This document shows, piece by piece, positions 1 through 11,865 of a stretch of DNA of 64,000 nucleotides; the stretch's first letter is position 1; the number at the start of each line of letters is the position of its first letter. Source of the stretch: Ficedula albicollis (lineage: Eukaryota; Chordata; Aves; Passeriformes; Muscicapidae); contig NC_021681.1 in assembly GCF_000247815.1 (NCBI RefSeq), positions 5,454,713-5,518,712 on the forward strand. The letters run 5' to 3'. Below the pieces are notes generated by a model. That model had not been told where the DNA came from. It worked only from the letters and a program-made list of their open reading frames with translations, and did no database searches. The translations under genes were made by a program, and so were the position numbers.

Positions 1-148
1 ATCCAGAAGAAGCTGGGATGGGAGAGGCAGGATGGGGAGCCAGGAGCACTGGGATTTTGCAGGTTTTCCCTCTGTTGCCATCCTTAGAAATGATCCAACC
101 CCTAAAATGAAGCTGTGTGCTTTTCCCTTTCTCTAGATGGATAAAATA
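1..148. other. Unique non-coding sequence
   Basis: Ordinary unique sequence at the window edge. No open frame of note, no recognised repeat. Confidence 0.5.
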
Positions 149-328
149 ATGGAATTCCAGAATGATCTGGGTGGGAAAGGGGCCTTAAAGAACATCTACT
201 CCCAGCTCTGCTGCCATGGGCAGGGACACTTCCACTGTCCCAGGTCACTCCAAGCCTCATCCAACCTGGCCTTGGGTACTCCCAGGCTTGGGGCAGCCAC
301 AGCTGCTCTGGACACCCTGTGCCATCAC
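149..328 (-). mobile_element. CR1 LINE fragment, 3' part
   Basis: The plus strand reads as the complement of an avian CR1 3' region: a degraded tail motif, then the blocks CCATGGGCAGGGACACTTCC and CCAACCTGGCCTTGG, then a trailing GGACACCCTGTGCCA. About 180 bp is left; the 5' part and all of ORF2 are missing, as is usual for CR1. Base changes along it suggest an old copy. Confidence 0.88.
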
Positions 329-1692
329 ATTTGATGGTTTAATTTTATTTTTAGTGAGTACTAACACTTTTGTCCAGTTGGGATAGTGCAAAAATATGTT
401 TTATTCATTTAAGGGGGGGAATAATCTGATTTTCTGGTCAACTGCTGGAAGCTGGAAGTAGGTCCTACACAGTCATGTAGCTCATGCTCACCATACTCAG
501 CTGACTCCAAGCATCATTTTGGATGATTTTGATGTTTTTGTGGGAAAAAACCTCCCTAAAAGATGATTCATCACCCTATAAGACAAGGAGAGGTGAGAAA
601 TCTCCCATTACAACCCTTACATCTCCAAGGTGCCCAGATCTCCAACCAACCCAAATATTCCCTTATATCAGGCTTTAGGAGCATGTCCCACCAAAGGCTC
701 CATGTGCAGCAGCCCATGGCATTTCCGTAGGCAGGTTTTTAGTAAATATTGAAATATAAATCAGTGCCTGCAGCCTGGAGCTGGCTTGGAGGATGGAAAA
801 GCTTTTCCTGGCTGTCCTGGATGAAGGATGCCTGGGAATGGTGCCCCACACCCTAGTTCCTGCCAGGAACACGCTTCTCTAATCCTCCCTTTCACATCTG
901 AACGATCCCCAAGTGGTGTGATTGGGGAATATCCCCTGCTCAAGGGGATCAGCTGTACTCATTGGCCTTGGAATGTTGCTCCAGCAGCACGGGAGAACCT
1001 GTGACATGCAACTGGTGAGTGCATTTTTCACATCTCCTTCAGAGGTGCAGCGTTCCAAAAAGGAAAATTTTTGTGATTTTTTTTTTTTTTTTTTAACCAA
1101 GCACTGGGCTCCAGCTCCCAAAATATCCCAGGGCTTGTCGTTTGAAGAGGGTTTTGGAAATGAATGGAGCACTGATCACAATTAGTACAAAGCAATTTAA
1201 AATTATTTGAAGGGCTTTCATGACGTGAAGTGTTCCAATAATTTGTAATTACCAAACATTTCACCTGCTCCGAATCCCATTTACTTCCCAAATCAAGCCC
1301 TTGAAGGGCTCTGAAGTGGCACATCTCAAACTGAACAGGGCAACCTGGAGGAGCTGCTAATTCTGGAAGCACTTCTGGTGCTCCTGCATAACAACGAGGC
1401 TTTTTTGGGATGCAATCCCCAAAAAACTGAAAGAATTATTCCCCCCCAGGCACGTGGGAAAGGTGTGGGATGGAAGCAGGATGGGGGTCCCATCCCACAA
1501 GAGCAGCAGCAAGAGTGGGAAGCTCTGCAGACCAACCCCAAGGGAGGTGACGTGAGTTGAAAAGTGGTGGAAGAGCCACCAAAAAGGGACAGAGAGGTCC
1601 AGGCAGGGGCTGGTCAGAGCAGGGGGAGCAGAGCAGTGGGAAAGGGTCTCCAGCCCACCCCCAGCAGCAGCAGGAGCTGCAGGATTGGTGGG
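329..1692. other. Unique non-coding sequence with a T tract
   Basis: No recognised gene or repeat. An uninterrupted T18 tract lies at 1077-1094. The short open frames here have no recognisable domain and look like chance. Confidence 0.5.
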
Positions 1693-2748
<1,056 letters not shown>

Positions 2749-3584
2749 CAGGAACACCTCAGGTGATGTCCTCAGGCAGAGCAGCTCCAGGAGGTCACAG
2801 CTGAACACAAACCCCAGGGACTCCCTTCGGATGCTTGTGCACCTCTGGGAATGTCTTTGCTGATTCCTTTTCCCATTCCTGACTGTTCCCAGGGCTCTGA
2901 GAGAAGGATTCCTGTGGAGAGGTTCTCCTGAAGAGTTTTCACTCACTTTGAGCCTAATCAAGGCTCAGAATTGATGCTGGCAGTTGCTCCACAAAGATGT
3001 TTTACATCCTGGTGTGGCACAGCACGGGACCTCCCTGCTGCAAGATCCCAGGAGCACCCAAATTTAACCTTTCCCTTCAGAGAAGGCCTGGATCCAGCAG
3101 AAAAACCTGGCTGGAGTCAGGAGCAAACCTTAAATCTCAGGATATGGAGGACAACCAAGCCATCATCCACTGAGGGAATGAGTAATTGTATTTTCACGGT
3201 GCTGGCCACTCAGCCCTCTGTGAAATACCTTCTCTGGGAGGTTTGGATTGGGAATGAAGGATTTTAGATCAGATTGGAGCTCAGCCTTCATGGAAGAGGC
3301 TGCTTCCAAGGGGTCTCTGCAGAAATTTTTTTTGCCAACAAGTCTAACAAAGACAGGTGGGATTTTTTCTTCTCCTCCAGGATCAGTTACAGTGAGAACA
3401 AAAGTTCAAGGTGACACCTGTGCACAAGCGGCCACCAGCTGGGAGGGGATGCATGGCCAGCAAACATCTGGAGGGCTGGAGCCAAAGGGCCACAGCTGGT
3501 GGCCAGGAAAATGCTCTGCATTTCCTCCCCTGCTAATCAAGGCAGAATCAGCTTTACTGGAAGCCTGCCCTCCTAAAATGGTTC
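2749..3584. other. Unique non-coding sequence
   Basis: Nothing recognised. GC and dinucleotide make-up look like the rest of the window. Confidence 0.45.
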
Positions 3585-4484
3585 TTTTTCTTTTTGAAGG
3601 CAAAGAGAACCTTTGAACAAAGATGGAGGAGAATGGAGAAAAGGTCCTGCATGGGGCTGTGGTGATGGTGATGCCTTGAGAGGCTCCCTGGAACAGAGGC
3701 TGGACAGAGTTAAAGGAATAAAGTGGGTGTTTATTAAAAGGATTGCCCGTGGGCAGTACAAGAGCCTGGCTGTGGCTACACCCAAGATGGACCCTGGGTC
3801 ACAAGTTTTCACACTTTTATAAGTTTTGGTCCATTTCCACATTGGGGTTCATTGTCCAATTCCAGCTCCAGGTTCTGCAGCCCCATCCTCCCAGATTCTC
3901 TCCTCAGTTCGCTGCTGTTTGCACTTTTTGGGCTGAAGCTGCAGCAGTGTCCTTGGTTCTGGGGCTGGAGGAGGATTGTTTTGTGTGACTGAGCTGTGAG
4001 GAGAACTTGCTGACACTTTATATGAAGTTCAGAGTTTTTCTTTTTGAAGGCAAAGAGAACCTTTGAACAAAGATGGAGGAGAATGGAGAAAAGGTCCTGC
4101 ATGGGGCTGTGGTGATGGTGATGCCTTGAGAGGCTCCCTGGAACAGAGGCTGGACAGAGTTAAAGGAATAAAGTGGGTGTTTATTAAAAGGATTGCCCGT
4201 GGGCAGTACAAGAGCCTGGCTGTGGCTACACCCAAGATGGACCCTGGGTCACAAGTTTTCACACTTTTATAAGTTTTGGTCCATTTCCACATTGGGGTTC
4301 ATTGTCCAATTCCAGCTCCAGGTTCTGCAGCCCCATCCTCCCAGATTCTCTCCTCAGTTCGCTGCTGTTTGCACTTTTTGGGCTGAAGCTGCAGCAGTGT
4401 TCTTGGTTCTGGGGCTGGAAAAGGATTGTTTTGTGTGACTGAGCTGTGAGGAGAACTTGCTGACACTTTACATGAAGTTCAGAG
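3585..4484. repeat. Direct tandem duplication, 450-bp unit x2
   Basis: 3585-4034 and 4035-4484 align end to end with no gaps. I see only four substitutions: at 3951/4401, two adjacent at 3970-3971/4420-4421, and at 4021/4471. The unit covers most of a family B LTR. About 0.9% divergence would fit a recent duplication, or two haplotypes of a heterozygous bird placed side by side. Confidence 0.93.
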
Positions 4485-4539
4485 TTATACACTAATGCAG
4501 TACAGAATCTGGAAAACGTGAAAGCTCAAACTTAAGGCA
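3690..4539 (-). mobile_element. Endogenous retrovirus LTR, family B, internally duplicated
   Basis: Homologous to 11400-11865. Read on the minus strand it has a TATA box (plus-strand CTTTTATAAG at 3814-3823 and again at 4264-4273). About 80 bp further on it has an AATAAA signal (complement at 3730-3735 and about 4180-4185). That order fits an LTR with a promoter and poly(A) signal. The duplication above doubles this core. The left edge is approximate; the right edge is set at the TGCC start shared with the other copy. No internal retroviral gene is present. Confidence 0.65.
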
Positions 4540-4759
4540 TGAATGGCTCTGGATCCCAGGCAGTGGCAGCCCTGAGGGGTTGATGATGGGGCTCATCAGC
4601 CCCTGAGCTGCTAACTGGGGACAGCTGATACAAAAATGGAGTGCTGGAAGTTGTGGGCAGTGCTAGGATGCTGGGAAAGGGGCAGAGGGCTCTGAGAATG
4701 ATTTCAGCTTAAGGGAAATACCTTTCTTTAAGCTGAGGAGGGGTTCAGAACCCCCTCCT
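4540..4759. other. Unique non-coding sequence
   Basis: Nothing recognised. Confidence 0.4.
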
Positions 4760-4871
4760 TTGGAGGTTGGACTGGGCTTGGTCTGTGGAAGGTGTCCCTG
4801 CAGGGGGTGGGATAGGATGAGCTTTAATGTCTCCTCCAACCCAAACCATTCTGCGACATGATTCTGTAATA
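4760..4871 (+). mobile_element. CR1 LINE 3' end
   Basis: Sense-strand CR1 terminus: GGAAGGTGTCCCTGCAGGGG, then CTCCTCCAACCCAAACCATT, then a short ATTCTGTA-type tail. Only the last 110 bp or so remain. Confidence 0.88.
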
Positions 4872-4926
4872 CTCCCCTCAATCAGCAGGCAGATAAAAAT
4901 GTTTTATCCTGAGTTTAATTTCATCG

Positions 4927-5052
4927 TCACAGAATGCTTTGTGCTGGAAGGGACCTCAAAGCCCAGCTCATTCCAGCACCCTGCCATGGACAAGAACACT
5001 TCCACTAGACCAAGTTGCTCTAAGCCCGGCCTTGGATGGGTCCTCTTCCACT
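4927..5052 (-). mobile_element. CR1 LINE 3' fragment
   Basis: Complement of a CR1 tail: CACAGAATGCTTTGTGCTGG, AAGGGACCTCAAAGCCCAGC, then a diverged CCTGCCATGGACAAGAACAC. It lies 55 bp from a CR1 end in the opposite orientation, so this is an inverted pair of separate insertions. Confidence 0.82.
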
Positions 5053-7335
5053 AATCCCAGGTTTTTGCCCCAGGAGAGCCTCCAGGAGGCTCCTGAGTCT
5101 CCAGTGAGCTGCAGTTTGGTCGGGAAGCCCAGGAGCAGCCAGCCCATGTGCGCTCCCAGCTCACGCCCTCCTGGCTATGAGGAAATCCTTGGTGTGGATT
5201 TCTGAGCACACAGACCCAAATCGATGGAATAAACAAGGAAATGGGTCCCTGAGTGGGGCTCTGGGGCCCCAAATGTGCTGAGCAGCTGAGCAAACACAGC
5301 CTGACCCAAGGGCTGGGCAGGCAAACCCCACAGCCCAGCAAAGCCCCTCTGCTCACATCCAGCTCTAATCCTGAGGATTTAATGAGTGCCACGAGAAAGG
5401 GCAAATATTTACACTGAGGAGCTCAAGTGGGCAAATAAACCAGGCTTTTACAAGTGGAGCAAACACGGCACGGGCTGGGATTCAAAGGGAAGTTTGTGGC
5501 TGGGTCTGGGTCTCCAAAGTTGCATTTCTCCTTTGACAAACTGTTCCCTGTCAAGGCATCAGAGGCAGGGATGTTGAATTTAGTCTGTGCAAACACACGT
5601 GGTACTGGGATGGAGGAAAAAAACGGGTTCTCCTTAGGTCTGCAGGCACATTAGATTAATTTTTGCCTCTTTCACTAGCAGGGAGCAGCTTCCCTGTCCT
5701 CACACTGCTGAAGTTGCAATTCCAGCAGCAGCCCTGTGCCTCCAGCACACAGAAACCACCTCCCCAGGAGACCTTTGTGACAAAAACCTACTGCTGAAAG
5801 GATGAATCCCTGCAAAGCCTCAAGCCAGCACAACAGTGACCTGTTTGTGGGCTCACCTGGAGAAAGGGAGGGATGTGGGGCTGGGGCTGGGGCTGCTGCA
5901 GCTGCACAGAGGGGTCTGAGCTGCTCTGGAGCAGCAGCAGAGCATCCCTGCCTGCAGCCAAGCTGCGGGATAAATCACATCCCCTCCTGCTCCTGGCGTG
6001 AGGCAGGTGCTCTGGCGATCCAGGATCTTAGAGGAGCGTCCATCAGGCTGGGCCAGCAGCTCCCCTGGCAGGATGGAGAACATCCTCCTGCACCCAGTGT
6101 GCTCCTGCTGGGTGGGGAGCCCCTGCCACATCAGTGTGACACCCCCAGACCTGCATTTTGGGGCTGCCACCCCCACTCCCTCTCTGCCGTGGGGTTTGGG
6201 GCCACGCCCGCCCATGGGGACTGGGGGATGCCGGGTTTGGGGGTCTCAGATCCCAGGAATCTCTGCTGCCCTGCAGAACAGAGTGGAGGGGAAGCTGGAG
6301 AGGTGCAGAGTGGCCAGGCAGCGATTTGGGGTCCGGTTTTGGGGTCAAGCCGCAGCTCAGTAGCAATTAGACCAGGAGCCGGGTTTAGGGTCTCTGCAGC
6401 TCTCCCTGGTGTGCCTGGCTGGGGTGGGGGATCCCCCAACCCCAAAACATCCCGGTCTTCCCCTGCACAGCCACCAGGAGCGGGAGCTATCGATTTCGGG
6501 GCATCAGGAGCTCGCTGAAACAGATGGGCTTTTGGCAGTGAATTAGGGGAAGTGTGCAGCGAGCAGAGCATGAGCAATGTCCCTGATTCCTCGGGCTAAT
6601 CCCAGCAATAATGCATATTTACTGACAGGGCTCTCTGCACGCAAGGAGCAGCTCCCATTTATCCCATTTATCCACTTATCTGGGAAGCACATATCAGGGT
6701 AAATGACTCCAAGGCGAGTCCACGGCCATAAATCAGCATTTTTTTTTTTTTTTTTTTCCTAAGAGCAAACAGAAGCACAGCAGCTTCACACCTCGAGGAG
6801 AAATGACTCAATTCCGAGCTGAGAGGACACAGCAGACCTTGCACTGGGTTTCAGTCAAGTTCCTTCTTCCTCTGCCATTCCAGCACCAGGCTCTGAGTTA
6901 AAAATATTCACTTTGCTGTGCTCTAACAGAGGACCACGCTCCATCCCCATTGCTTCTAGGAAATAACTGTAAATTCTTATTACTGCTCATGATCCCTCAC
7001 AATCAAATCACTTCTCATTCTCCTCTCTAAGCTGAACGACTTCAGAGCTTCTGGTGCCTCTCTTGTTCTGGTTGATTATTTATTTTCTCACTTCCAAGAC
7101 TGTAAAGAAAGGCAGCAGGTGAGTGGGGAAAAAAGACAAATAATTCTAAAACCTCACAAAAATTTATTGTGGTTGAAAGATATTTGCTTTCTTTGTATGA
7201 AAGGTGACTTTAAATTTCCAAGTTCAGCAGAGAAAAGTGATTTCTGCTCGTAATTAAATTCTTAGATTGAGTCTGCATCCAAGTTTGTGTTCCATAAACA
7301 GGAAGGCAATTAATGAAATTAATGATTGGCATCAA
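5053..7335. other. Unique non-coding sequence, GC-rich then AT-rich
   Basis: 5870-6520 is GC-rich with several overlapping chance open frames in both strands. None has a recognisable domain. 6585-6720 and 6890-7265 are AT-rich with many TAAT/ATTA words. A T19 tract lies at 6739-6757. No repeat is recognised. Confidence 0.45.
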
Positions 7336-7400
7336 TGCAAGGGCTGGAACTCGAGGATTTTTAAAGTTCCTTCCAACCCAAACCTTTCCTTAATCTATGC
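7336..7400 (+). mobile_element. CR1 LINE 3' end, very short
   Basis: Sense CR1 tail: GGGCTGGAACTCGAGGATTT followed by AAGTTCCTTCCAACCCAAAC. About 65 bp remain. The tail repeat is degraded. Confidence 0.65.
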
Positions 7401-8530
7401 TATTTGTCTCCTTCTCCTTCAAGTCCTCCTGGGAGAAGAACAGTGTGTTCCAAGGAGGAGGAACCTATTTGGGTTCCAAAAAATGCTTTTTCTAGGAATA
7501 TGAATCGGCAATCCCAGCCTGCTGCTGATCTGTGTCTGCAGCTCCCATCATCGGAAGATTCATTAAGGAGAGATGGGGAAGGCAGAGCCAGGCTGGGGCA
7601 TGCATTAAAAAGCCTCTTTGTTATTTCAGCAAGGTGAGAAGCACCTCAATGGATTGGTTTCCATTAGAAGGAGAGAAAACAATCCTTCAAAAAAGAATCC
7701 TGCTCTAATGGTGCTGACAACTTCCTCTCCTCATCCATTCTGGAGGAGGAGTCAGATTTTTGTTGGATGTGTGGACAAAGGGCATAAACATCGGGGTGAG
7801 CCCAGAGCTGTCCCTCCCCAGCTGTGCCCTGGGCGCTCCTTGCTCAAAGAATCAGTGTGCAGCTCACTCCCTGCTATTCACTGCCCCGTTTATCATCCTC
7901 TCCCGAGGTTTTCCTACCTCTGGCACTGCAGTGCAGCCTGTGGATGGAGAGCCCAGCTTTGCTGGGACCTCTCTGGCACTTTCTGAGCTCTTAAACCCAA
8001 ACAGAACAGCATTTACCAGGCTGCATTTCACTCTGAACTGTGTTCCTGGGTCGTGTTCACACTTCTGATGTTCCCGAAGTGCCGGACTCGCCGGATGTGT
8101 GGTGGGAATGTTTCTGCTGATGCTCCAGCTTCCCTCCAGGATGCTGCTGGGAGTGAGATGTGCCAGCCCGGAGGCAGCTCTGGGAATGTGTGCCACCAAC
8201 ACACTCGGGAGAGGTGCAGCTCCAGGTCCTGGGCAGAGGAGAAGGCGCAGAAGGTGGGAGAAGCCCCTTCCTCAGCTGCAGAGAGTGGATCAGAGCAGCT
8301 CTGGGGGAGCACTGGATCAGGGGGGTATCACTGCACCTCACCACTGACCTCCCAGCTCGAGCTCCCTGCCAGGACCAAAAGGGTTTTGGGGTGGAAATCA
8401 GGAAGGATGAGCAGAGTCCTCTCAGAAGAGCTTCTGTCACCTCGTGCTGGATATTCTGCAGGACGCACGTTATACACATGGTGTATTTTATACTTTATTT
8501 GTAGGTTATTATAAAAAGTGACTATGGTTG
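7401..8530. other. Unique non-coding sequence
   Basis: Nothing recognised. Several chance open frames overlap near 8053-8514 in different frames, which argues against any one being coding. Confidence 0.45.
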
Positions 8531-8980
<450 letters not shown>

Positions 8981-9590
8981 CTGGGAACGTGTTGGCTGTG
9001 CAGAGATGTGGCAGTGAAGGAGGGAGAGGTCAGACACATCCCCCAGCCTCTCCCACCTCCCCTCCCTCCCACCCTCGGCAGTGAAAGACAAATAAAAGAT
9101 GAGCCCAAGAGGACCATAGGCTAAATTGTAATTGGAGCAATATGGGCTGATGATAAAGTTCTGTGCCAGCCCACATTAACTGGCAGCATCTGCTGGAATT
9201 ATTGGAGATGCCTCATGGCCTATTAAAAGTGCTGGGATTTTCCTGGAGGACAAGGCAGGCAGGCTCAGCAGTGCTGGAGAGCCAGGAGAGCTCAGATGGA
9301 GCCAGTCTGAGGCTGCTGCAGGGTTGAAATCTCCTCCAGGCCCTCTGGAGAGGATTTGGGGATGCTCTCAACAAAGTCACCTCCCATTGCCAGCCAAGGG
9401 GCTCGTTCCTGTGTGTGTGGTCACCCCACATACCCCTTCTCAGCGACACCACATCCTCCCTCTGCTCCAGGGGGATGGGGACAGGGCAGGGTTTACTCCA
9501 GGCAGTTGCTTTTAGCTGGATTTCAGGTACTACCCTGACTAATCCTGCACAGCCACCCCCTTCACTGCCCCAAAGCCACCAGCAGCACCC
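8981..9590. other. Unique non-coding sequence with an AT-rich block
   Basis: 9120-9245 is AT-rich (words such as TAATTGG, ATTATTGG, CCTATTAAAAG) and stands out from its GC-richer sides. It may be a conserved non-coding element. No repeat is recognised. Confidence 0.4.
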
Positions 9591-10053
9591 AGGGAGGGGA
9601 TTCTGCCCCTCTGCTCTGCTCAGGTGAGACCCCACCTGCAGAGCTGCCTCCAGCCCTGGGGTGCCCAGCATCAGAAGGATGTTGGAGCTGTTGGAATGAG
9701 TCCAGAGGAGGCCACAGAGATGCTCCCAAGGGCTGGGGCCCCTCTGCTCTGGAGCCAGGCTGGGAGAGCTGGGGGTGTTCACCTGGAGAAGGGAAGGATC
9801 CAGGGAGAGCTCAGATCCCCTTCCAGTGGCCAAAGGGGCTCCAGGAGAGCTGGAGAGGGACTGGGGACAAGGGATGGAGGGACAGGACACAGGGAATGGC
9901 TTTAAGCTGGCAGAGAGGAGGTTTAGATGGGATATTGGGAGGGAATTCCTCCCTGTGAGGGTGCTGAGGCCCTGGCACAGGGTGCCCAGAGCAGTTCTGG
10001 CTGCCCCTGGATCCCTGGAAATGTCCAAGGCCAGGCTGGATGGGTTTGCACCT
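9591..10053 (+). mobile_element. CR1 LINE fragment, about 460 bp
   Basis: One of the longest CR1 pieces here. Order: GTGAGACCCCACCTGCAGAG, GAGTCCAGAGGAGGCC, TTTAGATGGGATATTGGGAG, CTGTGAGGGTGCTGAGG, GTCCAAGGCCAGGCTGGATG. This is the usual order of the CR1 3' UTR region. The final tail motif is missing. No reverse-transcriptase coding part is included. Confidence 0.92.
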
Positions 10054-11280
10054 CATCCCAGCTCTTCCTCTGCAGCTTTTCCAGCCCTCTCCCACTGCTT
10101 CTGCCCTCTTTCCTCCTTCCCGTTCTTTCACTGCATTTCCCCCTTGGGTAGAGCCCAGATTTGGAGGTTTCAGCTTCCAGTCACCTAAAAAGAGCCACAG
10201 GGATGGTGCAGCCTGGCTTTTCCAGGAGTTCTTGGCTGGGAGTAAGTTTGGATGTATTTCCAAGAGGTCACCACTGACCTCAGCTGCTTTGCCAAAGAGC
10301 CAAGGCTTTTATTTTCCTGGGAGCACAGGAATCCCTCAAAGTTCTAAAATTGCTCAAATGGGAGAGGAGAAAAGAAGAGTTTGGGAAAAAAAGAGTTTGC
10401 TTCCTTCCTGTTTAAGGAAAGCTGAACCCTGTTAGACACAAGCCAGGGAAGTTTCAGCCCCAGGAATTAAAATGATGAGCAGGGTGGTGTTTTGATTTAA
10501 GGAGATCCTGTCAGGAAACTGTAAATTGAAGCTGGTTTTGCTCTGTCTACTATAGAATAGTAATAATTGTGTGCCATATATGTGCTCTCACCTGCTTCTT
10601 CTCCCTCAGAAAAAGCATTTAAAATCATTTCTTATGAAGAAACATTCCGAAAGGAATAATGCTGAATTTATTATTATTATATATTATTCATATAATGACA
10701 ACACCCAGATTTTTCTCAGCACTGTGCAGAAAGAGAGAAGATAAAGCCTCTGGCCCAAAGAGACTTTGAAATAAATGGAAATAAGGTTTGGATCTGCCTC
10801 TGTGTGTGTGTGTGCATGGAAAGTTTTTAAGTATTACTGAAGAAAGTGTGGGGGAAAAATTGAATTATACATCAGCTTCTTCTCCACCAGCAAAAAAAAA
10901 AAAAAAAAAATGGGCAAGTATTATACATCAGCTTCTTCTCCACCAGCAAAAAAAAAAAAAAAAATGGGCAAGTCTCCACACTCTTGATAACATTTTAATA
11001 ATTTACAACCTCAAATTTCACCCTGGGAGTGACTTTCAGGAGGGAGAAGGAATCCTGTGGCTGTAAACACAGCTGGAAGGGAATGGAAAATCTGGGATCT
11101 TCTGCCCAGGGAAGAGGGATGGCAGGAGGAGAGGGGGAGAGGCTTGTGTAGGGTGGGAAGGGGGGAGTTCTCTATGGGACCCCTCCCTGGGGACCTTGGA
11201 GGGGACAGCAGCTCAACAGCCCTGGCCACTGCATCCCTTGGCAGTGAGGAAATCCTCATTCCCATCCTCACCTTCCCCAC
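10054..11280. other. Unique sequence with simple repeats
   Basis: 10620-10700 is AT-rich with an (ATT) stretch near 10670-10690. (TG)7 lies at 10801-10814. 10864-10974 is a short tandem duplication listed separately. Confidence 0.45.
10864..10974. repeat. Short tandem duplication around A tracts, about 56-bp unit x2
   Basis: The segment ATTATACATCAGCTTCTTCT, then CCACCAGC, then an A tract, then TGGGCAAGT, occurs at 10864-10919 and again at 10920-10974. The copies differ in A-tract length by about two. Slippage, real or in assembly, at the A tract can explain it. Confidence 0.9.
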
Positions 11281-11372
11281 TGGGGCAACCTGGGCTGGTG
11301 GAAGGTGTCCCTGGGGTGGAATGAGATGGTCTTAAGGCCCCTTCCAAGCCAAACCATCCTGGGATTCTGTGG
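11281..11372 (+). mobile_element. CR1 LINE 3' end
   Basis: Sense tail: GGTGGAAGGTGTCCCTGG, then GGCCCCTTCCAAGCCAAACC, then ATCCTGGGATTCTGTGG. About 90 bp remain. Confidence 0.82.
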
Positions 11373-11399
11373 AAACAGGCAAACTCCTCCCTGCTTTCC

Positions 11400-11865
11400 C
11401 TGTTGCCTGGAAAGGCTGACCTGGAGCAGAGCAAAAGGAATAAAATAGGGATTTATTGAAAGGATTCATCTTGGGCAGGGCAAGAGCCTGGCTGGGGCTA
11501 CAGCCAGATCAGATCCAAGGTGGATCCTGGTCACGAGTTTTTACACTTTTACAAGTTTTGGTTCATCTACACATTGGGGCCAATTGTCCAGCCACAGCCC
11601 CAGGCTATGGAGTCTCACGGTTCAGCAGGAATGCCGAGACCGATATCGTATGCCGTCTTCTGCTTGAAAAAACCTGGCTTGCCCCCTTTCCCTCACCATT
11701 GTTTCTGCTTTTTGGGTACCAGCTGTCCTTGATTCTCTAGCTAGGAAGGGGTTGTTTTGTCCAACTCCCCTGTGAAGAGAACTTGCTAACACCTAATATG
11801 AAGTTTCAGAGTTACACGCTAAGCAGCAGAGATTCTGAAAAATATAAAAGCTAAAACCCATGGCA
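11400..11865 (-). mobile_element. Endogenous retrovirus LTR, family B, with adapter inserted
   Basis: Matches 3690-4539 along its length. On the minus strand it has a TTTATTGAAAGG-complement poly(A) region at about 11450 and sequence equivalent to the TATA area near 11550. The match is broken at 11618-11672 by Illumina adapter plus A's, so part of the true LTR may be missing. Edges are approximate. No clear target-site duplication was found. Confidence 0.65.
11618..11672 (+). other. Illumina paired-end adapter contamination followed by A6
   Basis: 11618-11666 spells the distinctive adapter blocks CGGTTCAGCAGGAATGCCGA, then GACCGAT, then TCGTATGCCGTCTTCTGCTT and G, with one base different (A for C at about 11645). 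Six A's follow at 11667-11672, as in four-colour reads that run off the end of the adapter. This is library sequence, not bird DNA. Confidence 0.96.

Noticed and set aside
5802..6518. 238-codon open frame, plus strand, with others in four more frames
   Set aside because: GC-rich DNA has few stops in all frames here; no recognisable domain.
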